A DNA stretch of 64,000 nt, taken from contig NZ_JAKZAJ010000001.1 in the NCBI RefSeq assembly GCF_023156285.1, positions 310,001 to 374,000 on the forward strand, written 5' to 3'. The notes under the pieces were generated by a model. The model did not search any database. It was given only the letters and a program-made list of their open reading frames with translations, and was not told where the DNA came from. Below are positions 1-6,920 of the stretch, piece by piece; within the stretch, counting starts at the first letter, position 1; each line of letters begins with the position of its first letter. This DNA comes from Marinobacter koreensis. GTDB lineage: Bacteria > Pseudomonadota > Gammaproteobacteria > Pseudomonadales > Oleiphilaceae. A program made the position numbers and the translations under genes.

Positions 1-210
1 GAGGTATTCTACGGCGTCACTGCGCAGTGGCAGTTTCAACGCACCCTGGAGATCGCGGCGCTCATATCCCAGGTCGGCGAGGATGTCATCTTTCTCGGCG
101 AGCAGGGATTTCGCCATTCTCCGGAACTGCTGACGACGCGAGTAACTTGTCACCCAGGAAGAAAGAAGCCCTGATGCCTGTTTCTGGGGGTTGCTTCGGA
201 TGCCTGGCAT
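1..210 (-). CDS. DUF1127 family small protein, C-terminus cut by window edge
   Basis: The minus-strand frame starts at ATG 208-210 and stays open to base 1, giving 70 visible residues. An SD-like AGGTGA lies 5 bases upstream of the ATG, and an in-frame stop lies at 235-237. The visible protein has an Arg-rich stretch (YSRRQQFRRMAK) followed by a segment like DILADLGYERRDL, which matches the short DUF1127 signature (basic helix, then D-x-x-L-x-D-[IL]-G-x-x-R). Members are small basic proteins; some bind RNA or act in stress and phosphate responses, but no function can be assigned here. A plus-strand frame over the same bases is also open but has no family resemblance. It is divergent from the LysR gene. 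Confidence 0.6.
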   Translation of the reverse strand, partial: MPGIRSNPQKQASGLLSSWVTSYSRRQQFRRMAKSLLAEKDDILADLGYERRDLQGALKLPLRSDAVEYL

Positions 211-405
211 TGTCGTCACCTGTCTTTGCTCTGTTTACCGGTACATGTCAACCAGCACCGCCGGAAGCCGAACGGGTTCCAGCGGTTTGCCACACGTATA
301 TGGTGGGCTTGATATTGCCTTCAGGCAAACGAAAAGAATTTAACTATGCCTTCAGTTTTGCTTAAACTGGTTCATGCCAATAGCTGTTTATAGGAACTGA
401 ATCGC
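211..405. promoter_or_regulatory. Divergent intergenic region with candidate LysR box
   Basis: This 195-base gap separates two divergent genes. It contains the inverted repeat TTGCCT-TC-AGGCAA at 315-328, about 80 bases upstream of the LysR start. LysR-type regulators usually bind such dyads between themselves and a divergent target, so this is a plausible operator. I see no convincing -35/-10 pair. Confidence 0.35.
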
Positions 406-1266
406 GTGAACTTGCCGTTACTGGACAATGACGTGCTCCGAAGCTTTGTGGCGATTTCGGAGTGTGGGACTTTTACTGAAGCTGCCCGGGTGGTTCACAG
501 AACGCCGTCCGCGCTGAGCATGCAGATCAAGCAGCTGGAACGAAATCTCGGTAAGACCTTGTTTGTCCGGGAGCCTCGTCAGGTCACGCTCACCACCGAA
601 GGCGAAATCCTGCTGGACTACGCCCGTCGGCTATTGCGTCTGAATGAAGAGGCCGTGCAGCATTTCATCGCTCCGGAGCTTGAGGGCCGTGTGGGTATCG
701 GTACCTCCGACGATGTGGGCACCCGGATTCTGCCCGAGGTCCTGGCGCAGTTCGCACGGTCGTATCCGGCAGTGTTGGTGAACGTTGTCGTTGGCTCCAG
801 TAAGCAGAACATTGCCCGCCTCGATGCCGGTAAGCTGGATATGGTCCTGGTGACGGTTGCCGATGAGGCCAGGGAGGTGCGGGGCGAAATCGTTCACCAG
901 GAGCCGCTGGTGTGGGCGGGGCGTGAGGAATCGTCTGCGTTTCAGCGCTCACCTCTTCCGCTTGCCCTGGCACACGAGGGCTGTGCCTGGCGGCGGATGA
1001 CGCTGAGAGCCCTGGATCGGGCCGGCGTGCCTTACCGGATTGCCTACACCTGCGAACATTGCTCAGGGCAGGAGGCCGCCATGATGGCGGACCTGGCCGT
1101 CGCGCCTTTCCCTGAGAGCCTTGTACGGGCACCGTTGAAACAGGTTGTCAGTGAACACCTTCCGGAGATTGGTTCATACCGCCTTGCGTTGGTCCGCCGC
1201 GGTTCCAATCCCCTGAATGACGCCCTGGCAACCCATGTGAAAGAAGCCTTCCAGAGCCTGGCCTGA
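406..1266 (+). CDS. LysR family transcriptional regulator
   Basis: A 286-residue protein with GTG start and an AGGAA Shine-Dalgarno 9 bases upstream. Residues about 6-65 form the winged helix-turn-helix typical of LysR proteins (FVAISECGTFTEAARVVHRT, then SALSMQIKQLE). The rest is the type 2 periplasmic-binding-like effector domain, beginning near GRVGIGTSDDVGTRILPEV. Length is normal for the family. The ligand cannot be read from sequence. Its likely target is the divergent DUF1127 gene or itself. The hydrogenase operon begins 400 bases downstream on the same strand, beyond a convergent DUF3185 gene, so a role in hydrogenase control is possible but unsupported. Confidence 0.9.
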   Translation: MNLPLLDNDVLRSFVAISECGTFTEAARVVHRTPSALSMQIKQLERNLGKTLFVREPRQVTLTTEGEILLDYARRLLRLNEEAVQHFIAPELEGRVGIGTSDDVGTRILPEVLAQFARSYPAVLVNVVVGSSKQNIARLDAGKLDMVLVTVADEAREVRGEIVHQEPLVWAGREESSAFQRSPLPLALAHEGCAWRRMTLRALDRAGVPYRIAYTCEHCSGQEAAMMADLAVAPFPESLVRAPLKQVVSEHLPEIGSYRLALVRRGSNPLNDALATHVKEAFQSLA

Positions 1267-1272
1267 CTCGCA

Positions 1273-1473
1273 TTATTTCTTGACGAAGGTGAGGAAGGCG
1301 CCGGCTACGGCCGCCGCCGCTCCGCCGATCAGGTACCACATGGTTTCGTCGGTAAAACGACCGGTCAGCGTTTCGGTCAGCTGATTGCCAACGGATTGAC
1401 TGGCCTGGTACCCGAAATAGAGCAGGCCGATACCCACCACAAGCAATACCAGCCCGATCAGTTTGCTTCCCAT
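1273..1473 (-). CDS. DUF3185 family small membrane protein
   Basis: A 66-residue protein whose ATG at 1471-1473 is preceded by a strong AAGGAG. It has two hydrophobic helices: residues 4-22 (LIGLVLLVVGIGLLYFGYQ) and about 46-63 (MWYLIGGAAAAVAGAFLTF). A short polar loop with NQLTETLTGRFTDETM lies between them. This layout matches DUF3185, a small inner-membrane family of unknown function common in gammaproteobacteria. It converges on the LysR gene with a 6-base gap and is divergent from the hydrogenase operon. Confidence 0.75.
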   Translation of the reverse strand: MGSKLIGLVLLVVGIGLLYFGYQASQSVGNQLTETLTGRFTDETMWYLIGGAAAAVAGAFLTFVKK

Positions 1474-1641
1474 GACAGTCTCCTTGTAAGGCATAAATTG
1501 CTGATAATTCCGGGAATCTTGACACTGGCCGCGCTGCCGGGCAAGAGCGCTTCGGATTTTTTGCGGCGTCTGCTCAGGGCGTTCCGGCATTGACAGACAT
1601 GCCCACTGAGCTAAAGCTTGTGTCAGGCAACGGTTGGACGC

Positions 1642-1657
1642 GCGATAGCTTTATCGC
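1642..1657. promoter_or_regulatory. Perfect inverted repeat upstream of the hydrogenase operon
   Basis: The dyad GCGATA-GCTT-TATCGC has 6-base arms and a 4-base spacer, and ends 20 bases before the first hydrogenase ATG. Its geometry resembles that of CRP/FNR-type sites, but the half-sites do not match either consensus. It could be an operator or a leader hairpin. Confidence 0.3.
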
Positions 1658-1677
1658 CATCAATAGCAGGTTCGGGC

Positions 1678-2817
1678 ATGGACGATCACGGAGTTTCTTC
1701 AGTCATCTCTCTGGATGGCCTGCAATGTCTGCTGGATGCATTGGCCAGGCGAGGGTATCAGGTGGTGGGGCCAAGAGTTCGCGACCAGGCCATCGTGTAT
1801 GACGAGCTCTCCCGGGTTGAAGAGCTTCCCGCCGGGTGGACCGATGAGCAGGACGGCGGCCACTACCGGCTCAAGCGTCGCAACGATCAGGCCCTGTTTG
1901 GCTATGCGGTGGGGCCGCATAGCTGGAAGCAATTTCTGCATCCGCCCCGGGTTGGACTGTGGCAGGCAACGGTTGTTAATGAGGACCGTCTACACTTTGA
2001 GCCGGTCCGGGATGAAGCACCCCGTTACGCATTTATTGGCGTGCGGGCGTGCGAACTTGCGGCGATCACCATTCAGGATCGGGTTTTAATGGAAGACAAC
2101 CATGCCGATCCGCACTATCGTCGGCGCCGCGAGCAGGCCTTTCTGGTCGCGCTGAATTGTTCCGAGGCGGGCGGTACCTGCTTTTGCGATTCGATGAACA
2201 CGGGGCCGGATGTTAAAAGCGGATACGATCTGGTACTGACCGAATTGCTGGACAGTGACACCCACCATTTCCTGATTCAGTCAGGCTCAGCAGAGGGCGC
2301 CGAGATCCTGTCCGAATTGCCCGGAGAGTTGGCCACCGATGCCCATTTTTCAGCAGCCCGGGACGTGGTTGAACGAACTCGCCGAAATATGGGCCGCAGT
2401 ATGCCGAAAACCGACATACCGGCCCTGTTGATGGACAACCTGGAACATGCGCGGTGGGACGACGTTGCCGAGCGATGTCTGAGTTGCGCCAACTGCACCA
2501 TGGTTTGCCCAACGTGTTTTTGCACCACTATGGAAGACACCTCCGATCTTGAGGGCGTGACCGCGGAAAGCAGCCGGCGTTGGGATTCCTGTTTCAATGC
2601 CGATTTTTCCTACATCCATGGCGGGAGTGTGCGCAACTCGACCCGGTCCCGTTACCGTCAGTGGATGACTCACAAGCTGGCCACCTGGGTGGATCAGTTT
2701 GGCACGTCGGGCTGCGTGGGCTGTGGCCGATGCATCACCTGGTGCCCCGTAGGCATCGATCTTACCGAGGAAGTGCGTGCCATTCAGGGCGATAGCTCGC
2801 CAGGAGAACAGACATGA
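1678..2817 (+). CDS. hydB: [NiFe]-hydrogenase group 3b beta subunit, 4Fe-4S dicluster
   Basis: A 379-residue iron-sulfur subunit of an NAD(P)-linked (sulf)hydrogenase; it passes electrons between the small subunit and the flavin subunit. The C-terminal third holds two ferredoxin-like Cys clusters: C267, C270, C273, C277 with extra C280 and C282, and C346, C349, C352, C356 followed by P. The N-terminal part resembles the AsrA/HydB family, including a segment 'FIGVRACELAAI'. I chose ATG 1678 because family-like sequence begins there; an upstream in-frame extension to 1618 is unlike the family. It is the first gene of the operon, and its stop overlaps the next start (ATGA). The hydrogenase classification rests on the four-subunit set. 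Confidence 0.88.
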   Translation: MDDHGVSSVISLDGLQCLLDALARRGYQVVGPRVRDQAIVYDELSRVEELPAGWTDEQDGGHYRLKRRNDQALFGYAVGPHSWKQFLHPPRVGLWQATVVNEDRLHFEPVRDEAPRYAFIGVRACELAAITIQDRVLMEDNHADPHYRRRREQAFLVALNCSEAGGTCFCDSMNTGPDVKSGYDLVLTELLDSDTHHFLIQSGSAEGAEILSELPGELATDAHFSAARDVVERTRRNMGRSMPKTDIPALLMDNLEHARWDDVAERCLSCANCTMVCPTCFCTTMEDTSDLEGVTAESSRRWDSCFNADFSYIHGGSVRNSTRSRYRQWMTHKLATWVDQFGTSGCVGCGRCITWCPVGIDLTEEVRAIQGDSSPGEQT

Positions 2818-3284
2818 AAAGCATCGCCCAGCTCGTATGTGAACATCCGTTCTTTCAGGGTCTGGACAGCGAATTTTGCGACCTGATGTGCGGGTGCGCG
2901 CGAAATGTCCGCTTTGATCCGGGGGAATACCTGTTCCACCAGGGCGAGAACGCCGATTACCTGTATCTTATTCGCCATGGGCAAGTGGCGCTTGAGCTGG
3001 CGGTGCCCGGGAAATCGCCAGTGAGCTTCCAGACGCTCCATGATGGTGATGTAGTGGGAATCTCCTGGGTGTTGCCGCCCTACCACTGGGCTTCCGACGC
3101 TCGTGCCATGAGTCTGACCAGGGCCATTGCGATGGATGCCCACTGCTTGCGGAAAAAATGCGACGATGACCCGGCCCTGGGTTACGCCGTACTGAAGCGG
3201 TTACTTCCGATCCTCACCAGCCGGCTCAACGCAACGCAGATGCAGATTCTGGATGTGTATGGCGCGCCGGAGCAGCAACCGTGA
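2814..3284 (+). CDS. Cyclic nucleotide-binding-fold protein in hydrogenase operon
   Basis: A 156-residue protein that is essentially a single CRP/CNB beta-barrel: 'HPFFQGLDSEFCDLMCGCARNV' leads into 'FDPGEYLFHQGENADYLYLIRHGQVAL'. The C-terminal helix-turn-helix of CRP/FNR regulators is missing, so it is unlikely to bind DNA. The phosphate-binding cassette is not well conserved either, so cAMP binding is doubtful. It overlaps hydB by 4 bases and the gamma gene by 4 bases (GTGA), which indicates coupled translation and a structural or sensory role within the hydrogenase. Similar CNB proteins are known in some group 3b operons. Confidence 0.8.
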   Translation: MKSIAQLVCEHPFFQGLDSEFCDLMCGCARNVRFDPGEYLFHQGENADYLYLIRHGQVALELAVPGKSPVSFQTLHDGDVVGISWVLPPYHWASDARAMSLTRAIAMDAHCLRKKCDDDPALGYAVLKRLLPILTSRLNATQMQILDVYGAPEQQP

Positions 3285-4111
3285 ATTCACCGGATGCGTG
3301 GATGCCTGAGCCGGTCCGGGTTCTGAGGCGAAAGCAGGAACTCGAGACAACCTGGACGCTGGAGCTGGAGCCCGGGCAAGCAAGTAAAGGGGCCTTTGCA
3401 CCGGGGCAGTTCAATATGCTGTATGTCTTTGGCGTCGGTGAAATCCCCATCAGCCTCAGCGGCGATCCCGGCCAGACCGATCGCCTGGTGCATACGGTGC
3501 GTGCCGTGGGCCCGGCATCCAGACAGCTGGCCACGTTGAGGCCGATGGCAACCGTGGGGTTGCGAGGCCCTTTTGGAACCGGATGGCCGCTGGCCGCCGC
3601 GGAAGGCTCGGATCTGCTGATCATCGCCGGTGGGTTGGGGCTGGCACCGCTAAGGCCGGCGATATACCACGTACTGAATAACCGGGAGCGATACGGTCGC
3701 GTTGTGTTGCTCTATGGAACGCGTAGCCCGGACGACATTCTCTTTCGTGAGCAGTTGGACGCCTGGAACCGGCTGCCCGATTTTGATGTTCACATCACGG
3801 TGGATCACGCGGGCAGCGATTGGATTGGCAAGGTCGGCGTCGTTCCTGCGCTGGTGCCAACACTCGCATTCGACCCGGAAGATACCGTGGCCATGGTCTG
3901 CGGTCCGGAAATCATGATGCGGTTTACTGCGAGCGCGCTGCGCGATGCCGGTGTTGATGATCAATCAATTTACCTGTCCATGGAACGGAACATGAAATGT
4001 GCACTGGGACACTGCGGCCACTGCCAGTTCGGTTCGACGTTTGTCTGCAAGGACGGCCCGGTACTGTCGTTCGATCGGCTTCGCGGGCTGCTGAGTCTCA
4101 AGGAGTTCTGA
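3281..4111 (+). CDS. hydG: [NiFe]-hydrogenase group 3b gamma subunit, FAD/NAD(P)-binding
   Basis: A 276-residue diaphorase subunit that exchanges electrons with NAD(P)H. The N-terminal ferredoxin-reductase-like FAD domain has the 'GEIPISLSG' flavin loop near residue 53. The nucleotide domain starts with '[16 protein letters not shown]' near 115-130. The C-terminus carries a 2Fe-2S site of the dihydroorotate-dehydrogenase electron-transfer type: C240, C245, C248 and C256. The GTG start overlaps the preceding stop. A single base separates its stop from the delta gene. Domain order and length agree with sulfhydrogenase gamma subunits. Confidence 0.9.
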   Translation: MNSPDAWMPEPVRVLRRKQELETTWTLELEPGQASKGAFAPGQFNMLYVFGVGEIPISLSGDPGQTDRLVHTVRAVGPASRQLATLRPMATVGLRGPFGTGWPLAAAEGSDLLIIAGGLGLAPLRPAIYHVLNNRERYGRVVLLYGTRSPDDILFREQLDAWNRLPDFDVHITVDHAGSDWIGKVGVVPALVPTLAFDPEDTVAMVCGPEIMMRFTASALRDAGVDDQSIYLSMERNMKCALGHCGHCQFGSTFVCKDGPVLSFDRLRGLLSLKEF

Positions 4112-4112
4112 T

Positions 4113-4895
4113 ATGGCTGCTGCGGATCACAAGCCCCGGTTGGCGGTCTGGAAATTTGCCTCGTGCGATGGCTGCCAGCTGAGCCTGCTGGATTGTGAGG
4201 ACGAGCTTCTGCGCGTTGCTGACGCCCTGGAAATTGCCTATTTCCCGGAAGCCACCCGCAGCCAGATTCGGGGTACCTATGATTTGTCACTGGTAGAGGG
4301 CTCGATCACCACCGCCCACGATGCCGAACGTATCCAGGAGGTGCGCCGGCGCTCACGAACCCTGGTCACGATCGGCGCCTGTGCAACGGCCGGTGGAATC
4401 CAGGCGTTGCGTAACTTCGCCGACATCGACGAGTTCATCGCAGCCGTCTATGCCCATCCTGAATACATTGAAACCCTGTCCTCATCCACGCCCATTTCCG
4501 ATCACGTAGCGGTAGACTTTGAACTGCGCGGCTGTCCGATCAGCAAGACACAGTTGCTGGAGGTTGTTTCCGCGTTTTTGCGCGGCCGGCGCCCGGTCAC
4601 ACCCGCACACAGCGTTTGCCTTGATTGCAAGCTCAAGGGCAATGTCTGCGTGACGGTCGCTCATAGCACACCTTGCCTGGGGCCGGTGACCCACAGCGGC
4701 TGCAACGCCCTGTGCCCATCCTACAATCGCGGCTGCTATGGTTGCTATGGCCCCAAGGAAAATCCCAATGCGGCGGCTCTGAGCGAACGCCTGGATCAGC
4801 TGGGTATGAACCGGTCGGAACGCCTGCGCTTTTATCGGACCTTTAATGCCTGGGCCGAGCCGTTCCGTGAGGAGAGTAAGCGTCATGAGTCGTAA
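4113..4895 (+). CDS. hydD: [NiFe]-hydrogenase group 3b small (delta) subunit
   Basis: A 260-residue small subunit that wires the NiFe site to the other subunits through iron-sulfur clusters. The proximal cluster begins with C18-D-G-C21 and continues with 'IGACATAGG' and 'LRGCPISK'. The C-terminal part carries the medial and distal cluster cysteines ([11 protein letters not shown], then [16 protein letters not shown], then CYGC). There is no Tat signal, consistent with a cytoplasmic group 3 enzyme rather than a membrane-bound uptake hydrogenase. The gene overlaps the alpha gene by 11 bases. Confidence 0.93.
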   Translation: MAAADHKPRLAVWKFASCDGCQLSLLDCEDELLRVADALEIAYFPEATRSQIRGTYDLSLVEGSITTAHDAERIQEVRRRSRTLVTIGACATAGGIQALRNFADIDEFIAAVYAHPEYIETLSSSTPISDHVAVDFELRGCPISKTQLLEVVSAFLRGRRPVTPAHSVCLDCKLKGNVCVTVAHSTPCLGPVTHSGCNALCPSYNRGCYGCYGPKENPNAAALSERLDQLGMNRSERLRFYRTFNAWAEPFREESKRHES

Positions 4896-6174
4896 GACCA
4901 TCAAGGTGAATTACCTGGCGAGAGTGGAGGGTGAGGGGGCCCTCAGTGTGACGATTCGGGATGGTCGGGTCAGTAACGCCGAATTGCGGATTTTCGAACC
5001 GCCGCGCTTTTTCGAGGGGCTGCTGCGCGGACGGGATTATTCGGAGGCTCCGGATGTCACCGCCCGCATCTGCGGTATCTGCCCGGTCGCCTACCAGATG
5101 AGCTCGGTCAACGCGATGGAAAACGCACTGGGTATTGAGGTGGACGGACCGCTCCGGGCATTGCGTCGGCTGCTGTATTGCGGTGAATGGATTGAAAGCC
5201 ATGCCCTACACATCTACATGCTCCATGCACCGGATTTTCTCGGCTACGCCGGAGCGGTGGATATGGCCAGGGATTACCCCGATGTCGTCAAGCGGGGCCT
5301 GGCCCTGAAGAAAGCCGGGAACGCCATCATGGCACTGGTAGGTGGCCGGGAAATTCATCCCATCAATGTCCGGGTGGGTGGGTTCTATCGGACCCCGACC
5401 CGGAAGGAACTGGCGCCCCTCGCGGAAACCCTGAAACAGGCTCGTGAAGATGCATTGGCAACGGTACGCTGGACGGCTGGCCTGGACATCCCGGAAGCCG
5501 AACGTGACTACCACCTGGTGGCGCTGCACCATCCAGATGAGTACCCCATGAATGCTGGGCGAATCATCTCCAATCGTGGTCTGGATATCGCTGTTGAGGA
5601 CTACAATCAGCACTTCGTGGAGTCCCACGTCCAGCGTTCGACGGCGTTGCATTCGCACTTGAGAGAGCACGACTGCTACCTGGTCGGCCCTCTGGCGCGC
5701 TACAGCCTCAATTTTGACCAGCTTTCCCCTCTGGCACGGGAAGCCGCCAACGACGCGGGCCTGGGGCCCACCTGCGCCAACCCCTTCCAGAGTATCGTGG
5801 TCCGCAGCATTGAAGTGCTGTACGCCTGCGATGAAGCGCTGCGCCTGATCGAAGCCTATGAAGAACCCGTCCAGCCCTTCGTCGCCCATCAGCCGAGGGC
5901 CTCGGAAGGGTTCGGGTGCACCGAGGCACCAAGGGGGCTGTTGTTCCACCGCTATCGGTTGAATGCAGAGGGCCAGATCCAGGAGGCCCAGATCGTGCCT
6001 CCCACATCGCAGAATCAGCCCAGCATCGAGGCCGATCTGAAGGAAATGGTGGGCAACTGGCTCGATTTGCCCGCCGATGCGTTGCGCGAACGCTGTGAGC
6101 AGACGATCCGGAATTACGACCCCTGTATTTCCTGTGCCACTCATTTTCTGAAGCTGGATGTTCGCCATGAATGA
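4885..6174 (+). CDS. hydA: [NiFe]-hydrogenase group 3b large (alpha) subunit
   Basis: A 429-residue catalytic subunit that binds the NiFe(CN)2CO centre and interconverts H2 with protons and electrons. The L1 motif R61-I-C63-G-I-C66 and the L2 motif D412-P-C414-I-S-C417-A-T-H420 supply the four Ni/Fe cysteines. After H420 a 9-residue tail (FLKLDVRHE) remains, which is what a maturation endopeptidase removes after nickel insertion. All essential residues are present, so the enzyme should be functional. The ATG at 4885 fits the conserved '[11 protein letters not shown]'-like N-terminus, here [11 protein letters not shown]. Confidence 0.95.
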   Translation: MSRKTIKVNYLARVEGEGALSVTIRDGRVSNAELRIFEPPRFFEGLLRGRDYSEAPDVTARICGICPVAYQMSSVNAMENALGIEVDGPLRALRRLLYCGEWIESHALHIYMLHAPDFLGYAGAVDMARDYPDVVKRGLALKKAGNAIMALVGGREIHPINVRVGGFYRTPTRKELAPLAETLKQAREDALATVRWTAGLDIPEAERDYHLVALHHPDEYPMNAGRIISNRGLDIAVEDYNQHFVESHVQRSTALHSHLREHDCYLVGPLARYSLNFDQLSPLAREAANDAGLGPTCANPFQSIVVRSIEVLYACDEALRLIEAYEEPVQPFVAHQPRASEGFGCTEAPRGLLFHRYRLNAEGQIQEAQIVPPTSQNQPSIEADLKEMVGNWLDLPADALRERCEQTIRNYDPCISCATHFLKLDVRHE

Positions 6175-6646
6175 ACCGCTCAGGCCTGTCAGGATAATCG
6201 GTGTTGGCAACCGGGATCGTGGGGATGACGCACTTGGGCCTCTGGTGGTTCAGGCGCTTCAGGATCGCTTGCCGGAGTCCGTCAGTGCCGTTGAACACAG
6301 CGGCGAAGTGTCGGGATTGATGGACTGTCTGGAAGGGGCCGAAGCGGTGTATCTGGTCGACGCTGCAGTCATGGGGCTCGAGCCTGGCAGTGTCCGGGAT
6401 TTCGATGCGCGCACCAAACCCCTGCCATCGCTGGGTGGGAACTACTCCTCCCACGCGTTGGGACTGTCCGAAGCGGTTGAGCTGGCTCGGGCGCTGGATA
6501 CGCTGCCTCCGGTCTGCCGTGTGTTCGCGGTGGAGGCTGCCACGTTTGAAGCGGGTGAAGGGCTCTCGGCAGCCGTGGATGCGGCGATTCCCCGGGTTGC
6601 CGAGGCTCTACTTGATGCCATTACGCAGGAGGGTGGGCATGCATGA
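6167..6646 (+). CDS. Hydrogenase large-subunit maturation endopeptidase
   Basis: A 159-residue protease of the HycI/HoxW/HupD family, which cuts the C-terminal tail from the nickel-loaded large subunit. It has the N-terminal '[16 protein letters not shown]' motif with the nickel-sensing acidic residues, a central 'VYLVDAA' strand, and the '[14 protein letters not shown]' segment with the conserved His. ATG 6167 (MNEPLRP) overlaps the end of the large-subunit gene; an in-frame ATG at 6158 is an alternative. It is the cognate protease for the adjacent alpha subunit, whose 9-residue tail it presumably removes. Confidence 0.88.
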   Translation: MNEPLRPVRIIGVGNRDRGDDALGPLVVQALQDRLPESVSAVEHSGEVSGLMDCLEGAEAVYLVDAAVMGLEPGSVRDFDARTKPLPSLGGNYSSHALGLSEAVELARALDTLPPVCRVFAVEAATFEAGEGLSAAVDAAIPRVAEALLDAITQEGGHA

Positions 6647-6920
6647 AACTGCGCTGGTCAAAAACCTGATCCATAAGCTTCAGAACATCTGCGCTGAAGA
6701 AAAAGCCGGGCGCGTTGTCGAGGTTTCGGTCTGGTTGGGGGCGCTTTGCCACATGTCTCCGGACCACTTCACCGAGCACTTTGTGCAGGAAGCGGCGGAT
6801 ACCTGCGCCGAACATGCCCGTTTACGGATCGAGGCTTCGGCCGACATTCATGATCCCAACGCCCAGGATGTCCTGTTGCAGAGTCTGGAACTGGAGACGG
6901 ACGACGAGGGGCTTCCGTGA
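6639..6920 (+). CDS. hypA: HypA-like nickel chaperone lacking the zinc module
   Basis: A 93-residue protein that begins [14 protein letters not shown], the HypA N-terminus with the nickel-binding His2. It continues through the 'VVEVSVWLGALCHMSPDHF' region of the nickel domain. Normal HypA is about 110-120 residues and has two CxxC pairs that bind structural zinc after the 'LRIE' strand. Here 'RLRIEASADI' runs straight into 'DPNAQDVLLQSLELE', resembling the C-terminal strand, and no CxxC is present. The zinc loop therefore seems deleted while the reading frame is kept. Both ends overlap neighbouring genes, so it is an intact operon member. Confidence 0.75.
   Translation: MHETALVKNLIHKLQNICAEEKAGRVVEVSVWLGALCHMSPDHFTEHFVQEAADTCAEHARLRIEASADIHDPNAQDVLLQSLELETDDEGLP

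Noticed and set aside
1..173. A plus-strand frame open from base 1 with similar codon use
   Set aside because: No family resemblance, whereas the opposite strand shows a DUF1127 signature with start and SD.
27..365. A 112-residue plus-strand frame at the left edge
   Set aside because: It runs across the DUF1127 gene and the divergent promoter region, with no ribosome site or family likeness.
6121..6174. Possible selenocysteine in the hydrogenase L2 motif or in the SelW-like protein
   Set aside because: Both positions are cysteine codons and no in-frame UGA is present.
5206..6210. A 334-residue antisense frame over the hydrogenase large subunit
   Set aside because: The plus frame contains all L1/L2 motifs; the antisense frame is a shadow.
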